Below are positions 54,764-64,000 of a DNA stretch of 64,000 bases, one piece after another. The position numbers and the translations under genes were made by a program. Source of the DNA: Argyresthia goedartella (lineage: Eukaryota; Arthropoda; Insecta; Lepidoptera; Argyresthiidae); contig OX463818.1 of NCBI GenBank assembly GCA_949825045.1, positions 34,984,906 through 35,048,905 of the forward strand, in the 5' to 3' direction. Under the pieces are notes generated by a model. The model saw only the letters and a program-made list of their open reading frames with translations, ran no database searches and was not told the DNA's origin. Position 1 is the first letter of the stretch; each line of letters opens with the position of its first letter.

Positions 54764-56413
54764 TTGTGTGGCGATTTTAATATAGACAGGCTAAAGAGAA
54801 GTAGAGCATCATTACAATTTTACAACCTACTAGCATCATATAACTTAAAACTGTCTATCAATGAACCAACTCGAATTAGAAGTCAAACATGTATTGATAA
54901 TATAGGGCACAATATAAAAGGATGCACATATGAAGTGGTTGAGTTAGCCATGTCGGACCATACGGCACAAATATTTCGTTTTCCAGTGAAGAAGACCTGT
55001 ATTTTCCCCTTCTGGTTTACAATAAGAAGAGATATGTGCCAAGAAAACATTCATAGATTTCAGGAATGCTTATCAAGCTTAACATTTCACGATATTCTCT
55101 CATGCCGCAACGCAAATGAAGCTTTCAACGCATTTCATGACCTGTTTAAAATGTTCTACGACCTTTGTTTTCCAGTAACCAGAATTAAAAATACAAGGAG
55201 AAAACAACCAAAGTGGATATCACGAGGGATCAAACTTTGTTCAAAACGGAAACGCATGCTACTGTGGAAATATAGAACCAATCCATGCCTGGAAAATAAA
55301 CAAACACTTAAATTATACTCAATAAAATTGAACCAAATAATAAACTTAACACAAAAATCCCAAAATAATTACCAAATATTGACATCACTAAATAAATCCA
55401 AAATGACATGGCAAATAATAAATAATTCTATAAGAAATAATTATCCAAAAGAAGAAATAAATAAAATTATACATAGTAATAGAGAAATAACAGACCCCCA
55501 GGAAATAGCTGAATCTTTTAATGAATTTTATATTAACCAAGTATCCAACAATGGCAACACTTACAACGCAAATAAAAATCAAATGAGAATATGCAATTCA
55601 ATGTTCTTGTCTCCAACAACTAATCGTGATATATTATTAATTATTAAGAGTTTGAAGAATACAAACAGCGTAGGCAACGATGATATCACAACGAAGGTTA
55701 TAAAAGAAGTTGCTGTTGAAATAGCCCCAGTCATCACCCACATTACTAACCTCTGTATTGAAAATGGTACTTTCCCAGAGAGACTTAAAACCTCAATAAT
55801 CAAACCAGTATTTAAAAAGGAAAATAAGGAAAACATGACATTCTACAGACCAATTGCTCTTATTCCTATATTTTCAAAGATATTTGAGAAAGTGATCTAT
55901 AATCAACTTTATAACTACCTTGAAAATAATAATATTCTCGCTCCAGAACAAAAAGGTTTTAGAAAGAACTTAACAATAGATATGGCCATATATGACTTTC
56001 TTCTTAAACTGTCTATAAGCATGGACGACAGAGTACCAGTATCGGCATTGTACATGGACTTAACGAAGGCCTTTGATTTTGTCGATCACTCTACGTTTCT
56101 AAACAAACTAGAATCATACGGAGTTAGAGGGAATATATTTGAACTTATAAAATCTTACTTAAGTGGTAGGAAACAAATGACTCAAATAAACAAAATTTGC
56201 CCTAACACTAAAGAGGATATAAAATACTATTCGAAGGCACTAACTGTGTCTTTTGGTGTACCACAGGGGAGTGTACTAGGCCCGCTACTCTTTCTTATAT
56301 ACATTATTGACCTCCCCAAAATAACAAAACATCCAATGTTCTTATTTGCTGATGACAGCACTGTTGTATTTAGACACGAAAATCTCGAAAATCATCAGAT
56401 AAATATTAATAAC
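54764..56413 (+). pseudogene. LINE-F ORF2, 5' part
   Basis: About 550 codons starting MCGDFNIDRLKR (endonuclease GDFN block; the preceding catalytic Asn/Glu region is lost by truncation), with MSDHTAQIF. The RT follows: NTNSVGNDDITTKVIKE, TSIIKPVFKKENKE, FYRPIALIPIFSKIFEKVI, LYMDLTKAFDFVDH, FGVPQGSVLGPLLFLIYIID and catalytic FADD near 56,346. No stop occurs before Gypsy-C. The frame ends two codons into the Gypsy LTR (TAG at 56,417-56,419). Confidence 0.9.
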
Positions 56414-56806
56414 TGTTAGACGGTTCAGTTACGGAGGTCGGAGCGCGGCACAGTACGCAAACACGGTGGCTTATTACACACTTATCGTTTATTCGCCTAC
56501 CGGCATACATGCTAAGGTGGGGGGCATAATAATAATAATAATAATAATACCTTGGACACCTTTTACACACATTGATCTAGCCCCAAACTAGGATTCCCTG
56601 TATCTTGGGTACTAGACAACGATATATATACTTATATAGAGAAATATTATACTTAGATAGATAAACAACCATGACTAGGGTGCAAACCTCCGTTCTCATC
56701 AAACAAACATTTGCCCCCACCGGGACTCGAACCCGGGACCCTTGGTTTCGTAGGCAGCGTCACTACCGACTCGGCCATTCGGGTCGTCTAATGCTCATAC
56801 ATAACA
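56414..56806 (-). repeat. Gypsy-C 3' LTR, interrupted by SINE-2
   Basis: Bases 56,414-56,530 and 56,793-56,806 together match the 131-bp right LTR. The 262 bp between them are SINE-2 plus its duplicated TAAT. The LTR begins TGTTAGACGG (TGTTAGATGG in the other copy). Confidence 0.92.
56531..56792 (-). mobile_element. SINE-2, complete tRNA-derived copy in the Gypsy LTR
   Basis: Minus-strand sense: a tRNA-like head with A box TGGCCGAGTCGG (reverse of 56,766-56,777) and B box GGTTCGAGTCC (reverse of 56,723-56,733), then a body ending GGTGTCCAAGGTATTATT and ATT repeats. TAAT (56,789-56,792) repeats the target at 56,527-56,530. It is the youngest of four nested insertions. Truncated relatives lie at 20,565 and 45,385. 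Confidence 0.9.
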
Positions 56807-56862
56807 ATCCTTCCCCTTTAATTACAAGAGTATTAAATCTAAGCTTATTCTATCTCTTAAAA

Positions 56863-59800
56863 CTATAACATTTTTTTGTAATCAACTTTTGGTTTAATGC
56901 GTTTGGAACGAGTTGTTTCCTGTACGTTGCCGGTATTGGGATCGTCAGTTGAGGTGGCACGTCCCGCAGAGTTGAGGTCCTGCGCTGTGGCTACTGGAGA
57001 CTCCGGAGTGGCAGGGGCGGGCGCCGGCGCAAGCGCACTCGATGACTCACTCACTTTCTCTCCGCGCGGCGGCGGCGGCGGCGGCGGTACAGCGCTACTA
57101 GGTGCACTTTGCGCGCTGCAGCCGGGGGCAGTTTGGACGAGGCCACTGTCATGGTGCAGGTCCGGAATTATGTCGGGATCCCAATCAGTACACGTCTCGT
57201 CTTGAGGTGTGGCCATGTTATTGTCGTTAGACGTATACATTTGATTTATGTGCCTCGTAACAACGTTGTTCAGGTCAGGAAGACTGATCTGGTACATAAC
57301 ATTACCTATCTTTTTTATAATAATGCCTCTTATCCAAGTAAATTTGTGATTGTTCAAATACCTCTTCAGCCAAACGGTATCATTTGTTTTGTAATCATTT
57401 TTATTGAATTTTCCGCCATAACTCTTAGCCTGTAAGGACTGATTTCGCTCTACGGTTAGAGCGAGGTCTGTGGAAGCAGATGATGACGGATAATCATCAG
57501 GAATGCAAATGTCTAATCTTGTCCTGAGAGGCCGACCATATAATAACTCCGAAGGTGATTTTTCGGTGGTGCTATTTCTGGAATTTCTGTAGTCAAACAA
57601 AAATTTTAAAATTCGATCTTGTGTTATTTTCTTAGAACTACTAGACAATATTATTGTTTTTAGACCTCTCTTTACTATTTTTACAAAACTCTCCGCTTGA
57701 CCGTTACTTGCGGGATTGTATGGCGGTGAAAAAATGTGTTTAATGCCATTTAGGTTGCAAAACTGTTGAAACTCATGTGAAGAAAACGACGTGGCGTTGT
57801 CACTGACCATAACCCTAGGTATGTCTACCCGCGACATAAGTTCATGTAATTTATCAATTACTGCTCTGGAACCATAGTTGTTCGTCATAGGATAGCACTC
57901 CACCCATTTGGTGAATGCATCTACGACAATCAGAAATATTTGGTTGTTGAATGGGCCCAGGAAGTCGAGATGAATTCTGTAGAACGGGGAAGGCGGGTAA
58001 GGCCACGGGGTGAGCGTTGCGCGGGGCGGGGAGGGCCTCAGCTGCGCGCACACACTGCACTGAGCGGTCAGCTGTTCTAACGCGGCATCTAGACCAGGAA
58101 ACCAGAAACGTGAACGTGCTGCACTCTTCATTTTAACTATACCAAAGTGTGAGCTATGCAGCTCGTCACACACACGTTTCTGTAAGGAGTTGGGAATGAC
58201 TACTTTGAATCCTCGCATTAGACAACCATTTTCGTAGGATAATTGCTGCCTACATAAAAAGAACGGTTTAATGTAACATTGAGTTTCGGATAGCTTTTTA
58301 GGCCAACCATTTTGAATGTGTGATATCACATTCGATAACAATGAGTCATTATTGGTCTCATTTTGTAGTTCAGTCAGCGTGATCGGCAGACTGCCGTCAA
58401 CCACAAAATGTACATAGGCGGCGCGGTCGTCGAGATCACGTTCCTCATCAGGCGCGCTCTGCAAAATGCCTACCGCGTTAGGTAACGGTACTGTTGCCCG
58501 AGACAGGTAATCGGCGCTGTTATCAGCGCTGCGAACGTATTGGATCTCATAATTATAGGCTGATAGAAAAATTGCATAACGTTGCAATCTGTTAGCAGAA
58601 ATCTCTGGAATTCCCCGATGCGGACCGAAAATCGTTAATAATGGTTTGTGATCGGTTTTTAAGATAAACGGATCCGCCCTGCCATACAAATACTGGTGGT
58701 ATCGCCTAACTCCAAAGATGATGGCTGTAGCTTCTTTCTGAATTTGCGAGTATTTTTTTTCAGCTACTGAAAGAGTTCTCGAACCATAAGAAATTGGTTT
58801 TTCAGAGCCATCTTTTTCAATCTGTGAGAGTATCGCGCCTAAACCGGTGGGTGATGCGTCCACTGTTAAGATTAACTTAGCATTCGGGTCAAAGTGAGTA
58901 AGCACTTCATCTGATGCAAGTAATTGTTTAATTTTAGTGAATGCTGACTCGTGGATCGCAGCCCACTCCCATTTCTTGTTTTTCTGCAGTAATTCGTATA
59001 AAGGACTTAGTATTGAGGATGCATTACGTACATAATTTCTGTAATAATTTATAAGTCCCAAAAATGATTGCAGTTGTGCAACATTCGTTGGTTTCGGAGC
59101 TTCCACTATATCTTTGACTTTATCAGGAGACTTTCTTACTCCATTTTTATCTATGACATGACCGAGATAATTAATTTCATTTTGGAAGAATTTACATTTA
59201 TTTAATTGTAAGGTTAGGCCGCTGTCTTGTAATCTCTGCATGACTTCTATTAGCCTTTCTCTGTGTTGTTGCTTATTAGCTCCAGTGATGGCAACATCGT
59301 CCTGGAAGTATGCTACACCTTCCAGACCGGAAAGCATACTTTCCATGGCCCTCTGGAAGATCGCAGCGGCGCTAGAAAGACCAAACACTAATCTGGTGTA
59401 TTTGAAAAGCCCCCGGTGTGTGTTTATGCATGTGTAATCCTGAGATAGATCTTGGTCTGACAAACAAACCTGATTGTATGCTTGAGAAAGGTCGATTTGG
59501 CTGTACTTTTCTCCCCCATGTAATTTAGAAGAGAGTTCATCTACTGTTGGTAAAGGGTATTTTTCAACTATTAACTGTTTATTTAGCGAAACCGAATAAT
59601 CCGCACAAATTCTGACCCCTCCATCTTTCTTCAAAACCGGCACGATAGGTGAGGCGTATTCCGAATGATTGATTGGTTTCAATATACCTATTCCCACAAG
59701 GCGATCAATCTCATCGTTGATTTTGTCCTTGAGTGAGAAAGCTACTTGCCTAGCTTTAAAAAACAGTGGCCTGGAATCTGGTTTCAGTTGCAGTTTGACG

Positions 59801-61032
59801 TCAAACTTGTTGAAACACCCTAATTTTCCTGAGAACAGATTAGGGAACCTGCCTGCTAAATCTCTCTCGATATCGTCACCTTGATCACAATATTTGATGA
59901 CCGGTGCTATCTCCAAATTAAACATGCGAATGAAATCTCTGCCTAGTAGGGGCGGCCCGCCGCTGTGTACAATGTAGAAATCGAGCGTGTGTGTGTTATT
60001 GAGGTGTGTGACCGGTAAGCGTGCAATACCTAATGTTTCGATGCTACCGCCAGTGTAGTTAGTTAACTTTTTGTTGCTCGGTGACAAAACCACGTCATTA
60101 AAATTGTTCAGATAGCAATTTTCAGAAATAGCACTAACAGCGGAACCGCTGTCGATCTCAAATTCCAGAAAGATACCTGATATTTCCACGTTTTCGGTCA
60201 TAGGTTTGCCTCTGACGCACTGAATATTATTTAATTGCTTACCGTCATCATCTACCTCCACATCGCAATTATCAACATAGTTGACCTTTGAAGATGAGCA
60301 CATACGCCGTAAGTGGCCTCTAAGGCCACATTTTTTGCACTTGTATTTTGAAAAACGGCACTTGTCACTAGTGTGACTAGAATAACCGCACACTGCACAT
60401 TTTTCACTTTTATTTCTTGAGATGCTGAACACGGCGCTGCTGCCGACGTCCTGGGCTACAGAGATGGTGGGTGCGACGCTCCTGGTCGCCTCTCCCGCCG
60501 CTTTTCGTGCACAATGCACGCTTTCTGCCAGCTCCACGGCTTTCGCCAATGTGAGCCCCCGGAGGTCCTGAGCGAACATCTTGTCACGCTCGTGTCCTGC
60601 TGCCATACCCATGACGAATTTGTCTAGTAGGGCCTCTTCAAGACTCTTGAAATTGCAGTGTGCTGCAAGTCCACGAATCCTAGCAGCCCATTTTGTATGA
60701 GTTTCACCGGGGCTCTGCACTGCAGCGTAGAAATGGTAACGCTCGGCGAATCCACAACGTTTTGGTTCGAAGTGATCGTCCAAAATTTTTGTGATGACTT
60801 CAAATCCGAGGTCTTCTAACTTGCTTGGCAGTGCTAAATCGCTTGCTAGTTTGTAGCTGGTCTCGCTGAGTGCGCTGAGCAAGATGGCCCGCCTTTATAT
60901 GCCTGCTTTGTCCGAGTCCGACGTGATATCGTTTGCGATGAACCATTGTAACAGTCTTTGTTTGTAGCTTGTCCAGTCATTTATTTGGTGGTCAAATGAA
61001 GAGATAATGCCAAACAGTGAACTAGAAGACAT
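56863..61032 (-). pseudogene. Gypsy-C gag-pol polyprotein, one in-frame stop
   Basis: The ATG at 61,032 (MSSSSLFGIISSFDHQINDW) opens the frame. A TAA at 60,897-60,895 interrupts it, after which 1,339 codons are open to 56,863. Numbering from 60,882: gag to about 150; two CCHC zinc knuckles at 162-175 and 182-195 (CAVCGYSSHTSDKC, CKKCGLRGHLRRMC); protease DSG at 244-246; RT with FQDD at 526-529; RNase H (LTVDASPTGLGAIL); integrase zinc finger (HSSHFGIVKMK...CSVC) and core (FLGPF, VSDNATSF, PASNGQAESF); and a Pro/Ala-rich C-terminus near 1,270-1,300. No envelope gene. Gag and pol share one frame. The single stop probably inactivates gag. Confidence 0.93.
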
Positions 61033-61060
61033 TATTGCGTAGATCCGAGTCGTCGTCACG

Positions 61061-61191
61061 TGTTAGATGGTTCAGTTACGGAGGTCGGAGCGCGGCACAG
61101 TACGCAAACACGGTGGCTTATTACACACTGATCGTTTATTCGCCTACCGGCATACATGCTAAGGTGGGGGGCATAATGCTCATACATAACA
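61061..61191 (-). repeat. Gypsy-C 5' LTR
   Basis: 131 bp, from TGTTAGATGG to CATACATAACA. It would drive transcription of the minus-strand element. Confidence 0.93.
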
Positions 61192-61196
61192 ATAAC

Positions 61197-61952
61197 GCAC
61201 TAGGTTCTATAATAGAATGGCTAGGAAGAAACAACCTTAACATTAACTTAAGTAAAACAAAGCTGATGTCATTTGCTCTTCGAGGCGACCCGAAGTATAA
61301 CCTAAATGTTAGACATTCTGGAAAAACCATAGACGAAGCAAAAGCCACCAATTTTCTAGGTCTGCAAATTGATAATAATCTTTCATGGAAAGAGCAAGTT
61401 TACAGCGTTTGCAAAAGATTGGCACAATGCTCTTATGCACTATACAGACTTTCAAAGGTCACAAACCAAAAGGCTGCTCTAGCTGCATACCACGCCTATG
61501 CAGGATCAATATTAAGATATGGTGTAATATTTTGGGGTAACTCAACAGATAAAGGAATAGCATTTAAAGCCCAGAAAAAGTGTGTTAGAGCTCTGTGCAA
61601 ACTAAAACAAACTGATACGTGTAAGCCTCACTTCATTATATTGAAAATTTTAACACTGCCTTGTCTCTACATTTTTGAAATAGTCAAATTTGTAAAAACA
61701 AATTTAGGGTTGTTTAGAAAAATGAATAGCATTCGATATGCCGACAAATTAGGCGTTGCAAAATGTAAGAGCTCCCTCACAAGAAGAAACATATTTGGAA
61801 TGGCTCCGATAATCTATAATGCCCTTCCGGATACAATAAGAAGGTTAGACAATATACAGGCATTGAAGAATGCTTTATTTAAATTATTGATCGACAAAGC
61901 ATATTACAGTGTCACAGAGTTTTTACAGGACAAATGTAAAACATGCAATTGA
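61197..61952 (+). pseudogene. LINE-F ORF2, 3' part
   Basis: Begins in phase with the 5' part, just after the ATAAC duplication, at ALGSIIEWLGRNNLNIN (the region after FADD). ATNFLGLQIDNNLSWKEQV follows, then a thumb-like end with YGVIFWGNS and KCVRALCKL, closing EFLQDKCKTCN. The apparent start upstream at 61,035 lies in Gypsy sequence and is not real. The 3' UTR follows to 62,296. Confidence 0.9.
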
Positions 61953-62301
61953 CATCTTATATGGACAACAACTACTATTACCTGTAATTTTATTATTTTG
62001 TAGGACTTGCTTAATCTAATTTGACATTTGTATTATTGTATAATTTGACATTCCATAAACATTATTTTCATTATTTTTTGCCTATTTTAAATTGACATAC
62101 ATCATCAATAGACATTATAATTGTAACTAATAACTGATCTCTCGATGTGGCTTTTTCATATTTCTATTTTATAATTGTATTTTTCATAATATTTGCACAT
62201 CCGTATAGGATAAAATATAGGTAAGTTCACAAATTGTACCTAACATCATAAGCACCTATATTTGCAAATAAATATCTTTGACTTTGACTTTTGAAAAGGT
62301 T

Positions 62302-62918
62302 TCATTGAAAAATCATAATAACAATTTCAATCCAATTCATTTTTGTTAATGGTGGCAAGAGGCAAATTCGGCCAGGATCAGTGGAAGACATGGAAAAGGC
62401 ACAAAAGGAATGGAATGGAAAACTAATATATCATAGTAATGAGATTTGTCGTTATGACAATATTCTTCTATTCTTCGACTAGACAGGGCTGTATTCTCCT
62501 ATAGACCACAATATTTTTAATTTTATTTTTCAAATAGTTCAAAATTTTAAATACCTGTGCAACTTACTATCTATCTATGGGAGATCGTCAGCTGAATAAA
62601 ATTATTAATTATTAGTTCACCCGTACTCTTCTCAGCTTTCTTAAGCCATTTTTTCAAAAAAAAAATGGTATGTGGATTATCATTGTTTTCTTTGTGAGGT
62701 AAAATTAATTTCAGTCATCGTTTTATCTTTGGAAAGTGTCTAATATGTTTTTCTTTAATTTAGTGAGAACGAGTCAGAAACACCATTGTATTACTTCTGC
62801 TGATGAAGTCAACAGCACTTTTAATTTAAAAAATATTATAATTTACCACAATTTTTCTGTAACACGAATTGTTCTGATTTTATCCGACAGTAGCCGAATC
62901 ACATCCTAAATTATCTAT
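62302..62918. other. Outer end of the right arm and flank, no gene
   Basis: Up to 62,778 this is the reverse complement of 15,403-15,885. Beyond it the sequence is unrelated to the left flank (Gypsy-B) and shows no gene. Confidence 0.5.
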
Positions 62919-63120
62919 TAAAGTACGGTCGCCGAGCAGAAGGAATTTCGTACATCTACCCCTAGCTACTGGTCTCTCTCGCTCACGCGTAAATTATATT
63001 GGAGTGGCGCTCGCACAGTTCAATTGTGAGCATGAAGACGATATCATTTACGCGCGAGTGAAAGATACAAGTAGCTAGGAGTCAATGTGCAAAATTCTTA
63101 ATTCATGCGACCGTACTTTA
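62919..63120. mobile_element. 202-bp MITE with TA-flanked inverted repeats
   Basis: AAGTACGGTCGC (62,921-62,932) and GCGACCGTACTT (63,107-63,118) are perfect inverted repeats, each flanked by TA. TA duplication and short length fit a Tc1/mariner-derived MITE. The interior has TAGCTACTGG and TAGCTAGGAG, also roughly inverted. No coding. Confidence 0.8.
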
Positions 63121-63154
63121 CTGTACATATTTTTAAAGCAGATATAGTTTTGAC

Positions 63155-63410
63155 AAGTCAAGTCAAGTCAAGTCAAAGTACTTTATTACTGTAGATATTT
63201 ACATATACTTAGCAAACGTCATTTTTTGCCTCTTCTCTACATTGGACCACTGTGGGAGAAGAAGGGCGTAGAAACTCCCACAGATTGATTTTTAGATCTC
63301 TTTTAAAAATAGGTTGTGCTTAACTAATACAAATATGAAAAATTTAATTGTTATGATTAATAAGCAGGAATAAATAATTACAAAACTATTAACAGCAAGG
63401 TCTGTGTTGA
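63155..63410 (-). mobile_element. LINE 3' end (minus strand) with (GACTT)n tail
   Basis: CAAGTCAAGTCAAGTCAAAG (63,156 on) read on the minus strand is a GACTT-repeat tail after a 3' UTR. The UTR contains a hairpin CTGTGGGAG...CTCCCACAG (63,250-63,283) like that of LINE-E. Coding sequence of this copy is not recognisable; the minus-strand frame 63,609-63,292 is mostly antisense to the next RT. Confidence 0.65.
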
Positions 63411-63420
63411 GCCAGATTAA

Positions 63421-64000
63421 CCCCATACAGTGTCGCGCGCCTTCGATCTTGTCAACCATGCGCTCATACTGGAGAAGTTGAACAGGTACGGTGTAAAGGA
63501 TAACTTTCACAAAATCATATCCAGTTTCTTGTCGCACCGCCAGCAGTGCACTTTCGTTCTTGGTGCTAAGTCTGAACTTCAGCAAGTTGGAAACTGTGCT
63601 GTGCCTCAAGGCTCAATTATGGGCAACATTTTGTTCCTCATCATAATGAACGACATCTCTGTTGCTTCTGATGAAGCTGAATACGTCCTATTCGCCGATG
63701 ACACTTGCGTAATTGTAGCTGCTGACGATTTTGAGATGCTAAAATTAAAGTTAAGTCGCGTAACGAGTAAGTTGGCTCATTGGTTTTCTGTCAACGGAAT
63801 GCTACTGAACCTCGAAAAAACCAAGGTTATGCACTTTCAGTTAAGGAAAACTAGGGGTCATGAGCTGAACGTGAGTTGTGATGGAGTCACGGTACCGCAG
63901 GTGGACCAGGTCCGCTACCTGGGCTTCACCATCGACGCCGGCCTCACGTGGGCACCGCACATCGATGCCACGTGCAATAGACTATCCTCAGCTTGCTTCG
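63421..64000 (+). pseudogene. LINE-G reverse transcriptase fragment, runs off the window
   Basis: A plus-strand frame open from a TAA at 63,418-63,420 to the window end, without an initiating ATG. It reads RAFDLVNHALILEKLNRYGV (palm motif A), NCAVPQGSIMGNILFLIIMN (motif B), VLFADDTCVIV (catalytic FADD, about 63,690) and VRYLGFTIDAGLTWAPHI. This is a jockey-superfamily RT, cut at its N-terminal side near 63,421 where it abuts the opposed LINE 3' end. The rest lies beyond 64,000, so intactness cannot be judged. Confidence 0.88.

Larger units (their letters stand above)
56414..61191 (-). mobile_element. Gypsy-C: nearly intact Ty3/Gypsy LTR retrotransposon
   Basis: 131-bp LTRs (TG...CA) with a perfect 5-bp duplication ATAAC (56,409-56,413 and 61,192-61,196). 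Excluding the SINE in the left LTR, the LTRs differ at 2 of 131 positions (1.5 percent) by my count, so the insertion is recent. A single gag-pol frame fills the interior. The leader between the 5' LTR and the first ATG is only 28 nt; I see no canonical TGG primer-binding site there. It interrupts LINE-F. Confidence 0.95.
54728..62296 (+). mobile_element. LINE-F: jockey-superfamily LINE carrying a Gypsy insertion
   Basis: Inserted between AGGTT (54,723-54,727) and AGGTT (62,297-62,301); the left arm has one AGGTT-type site uninterrupted near 15,880. It is 5'-truncated inside the endonuclease domain. The 3' end is AAATATCTTTGACTTTGACT followed by TTT. The reading frame is cut in two by Gypsy-C at 56,414-61,191, and the two halves are in the same phase across the ATAAC duplication. 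Confidence 0.9.
38675..62778 (-). repeat. Right arm of the giant inverted repeat
   Basis: Reverse complement of 15,403-27,421, enlarged to 24.1 kb by later insertions. LINE-E (49,822-53,554) adds 3.7 kb, LINE-F with Gypsy-C and a SINE (54,728-62,296) adds 7.6 kb, and an extra maT half-copy (45,520-46,566) adds 1 kb. At each insertion the left arm keeps the uninterrupted target. The outer edge is GTGAGAACGAGTCAGA at 62,763-62,778. Confidence 0.93.

Noticed and set aside
61035..61196. True start of a 305-aa protein at 61,035
   Set aside because: These codons lie in the Gypsy leader and LTR. The real content begins after the ATAAC duplication and is the 3' part of LINE-F.
15403..62778. Palindrome as a sequencing or assembly hairpin artefact
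   Set aside because: The arms differ by substitutions, by microsatellite length, by a maT half-copy and by two large nested insertions that have proper empty sites in the other arm. An artefactual mirror would be nearly identical. Read-level confirmation is still needed.

Overview
This is a eukaryotic, transposon-dense window with no recognisable host gene. The TACCTA/TAGGTA-rich spacers, tRNA-derived SINEs with ATT tails, a mariner of the DD37D (maT) type and jockey-superfamily LINEs point to an insect, most likely a moth or butterfly (Lepidoptera). This is inferred from composition and element types; no single-copy marker gene is present. Element names such as LINE-A or SINE-1 are local labels.

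Layout. (1) About 0.45-10.74 kb is one minus-strand LINE with an RNase H domain (LINE-A). It was split by a Copia retrotransposon (5,364-9,990, 149-bp LTRs, CATTC duplication) and by a SINE (10-bp duplication), and the SINE was itself split by a hAT transposon (2,383-4,713, 8-bp duplication). (2) About 10.9-15.4 kb holds the 3' end of a plus-strand Gypsy pol with a 104-bp dimeric tandem repeat, a 1.07-kb element with perfect 30-bp terminal inverted repeats set in TA-dinucleotide DNA, and an internal fragment of a minus-strand Gypsy pol. (3) From 15,403 to 62,778 the DNA is one giant imperfect inverted repeat. The left arm (15,403-27,421) reappears in reverse complement as the right arm (38,675-62,778). 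The arms share a degenerate LINE, a small lysine-rich frame, a 58-bp hairpin, mariner remnants, SINEs, a jockey-type LINE (LINE-D) and a lepidopteran-type dispersed repeat. (4) The loop between the arms holds an intact 367-aa Tc1/mariner-superfamily transposase with unusually wide D-D spacing. A 7.6-kb tandem duplication (23,007-30,611 and 30,614-38,218) gives two copies of that transposase and of LINE-D. (5) The right arm later received LINE-E (intact 939-codon reading frame) and LINE-F. LINE-F was hit by a nearly intact Gypsy (56,414-61,191, ATAAC duplication), whose left LTR was then hit by a SINE. (6) Beyond 62,778 lie a small TA-flanked MITE, a minus-strand LINE 3' end, and a plus-strand LINE reverse transcriptase that runs off the window.

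History read from the sequence. LINE-D is present in three copies. The two tandem copies differ by 2 residues in 625, while the inverted copy differs from them by 6-8, and all three share one in-frame TGA. The inverted duplication therefore probably came first, the tandem duplication later, and the LINE-E, LINE-F, Gypsy and SINE insertions in the right arm after the inversion. Arm-specific insertions and substitutions argue against a simple assembly or sequencing hairpin artefact. Nothing here looks like an operon or a cellular pathway; the genes present are replication and mobility genes of transposable elements.
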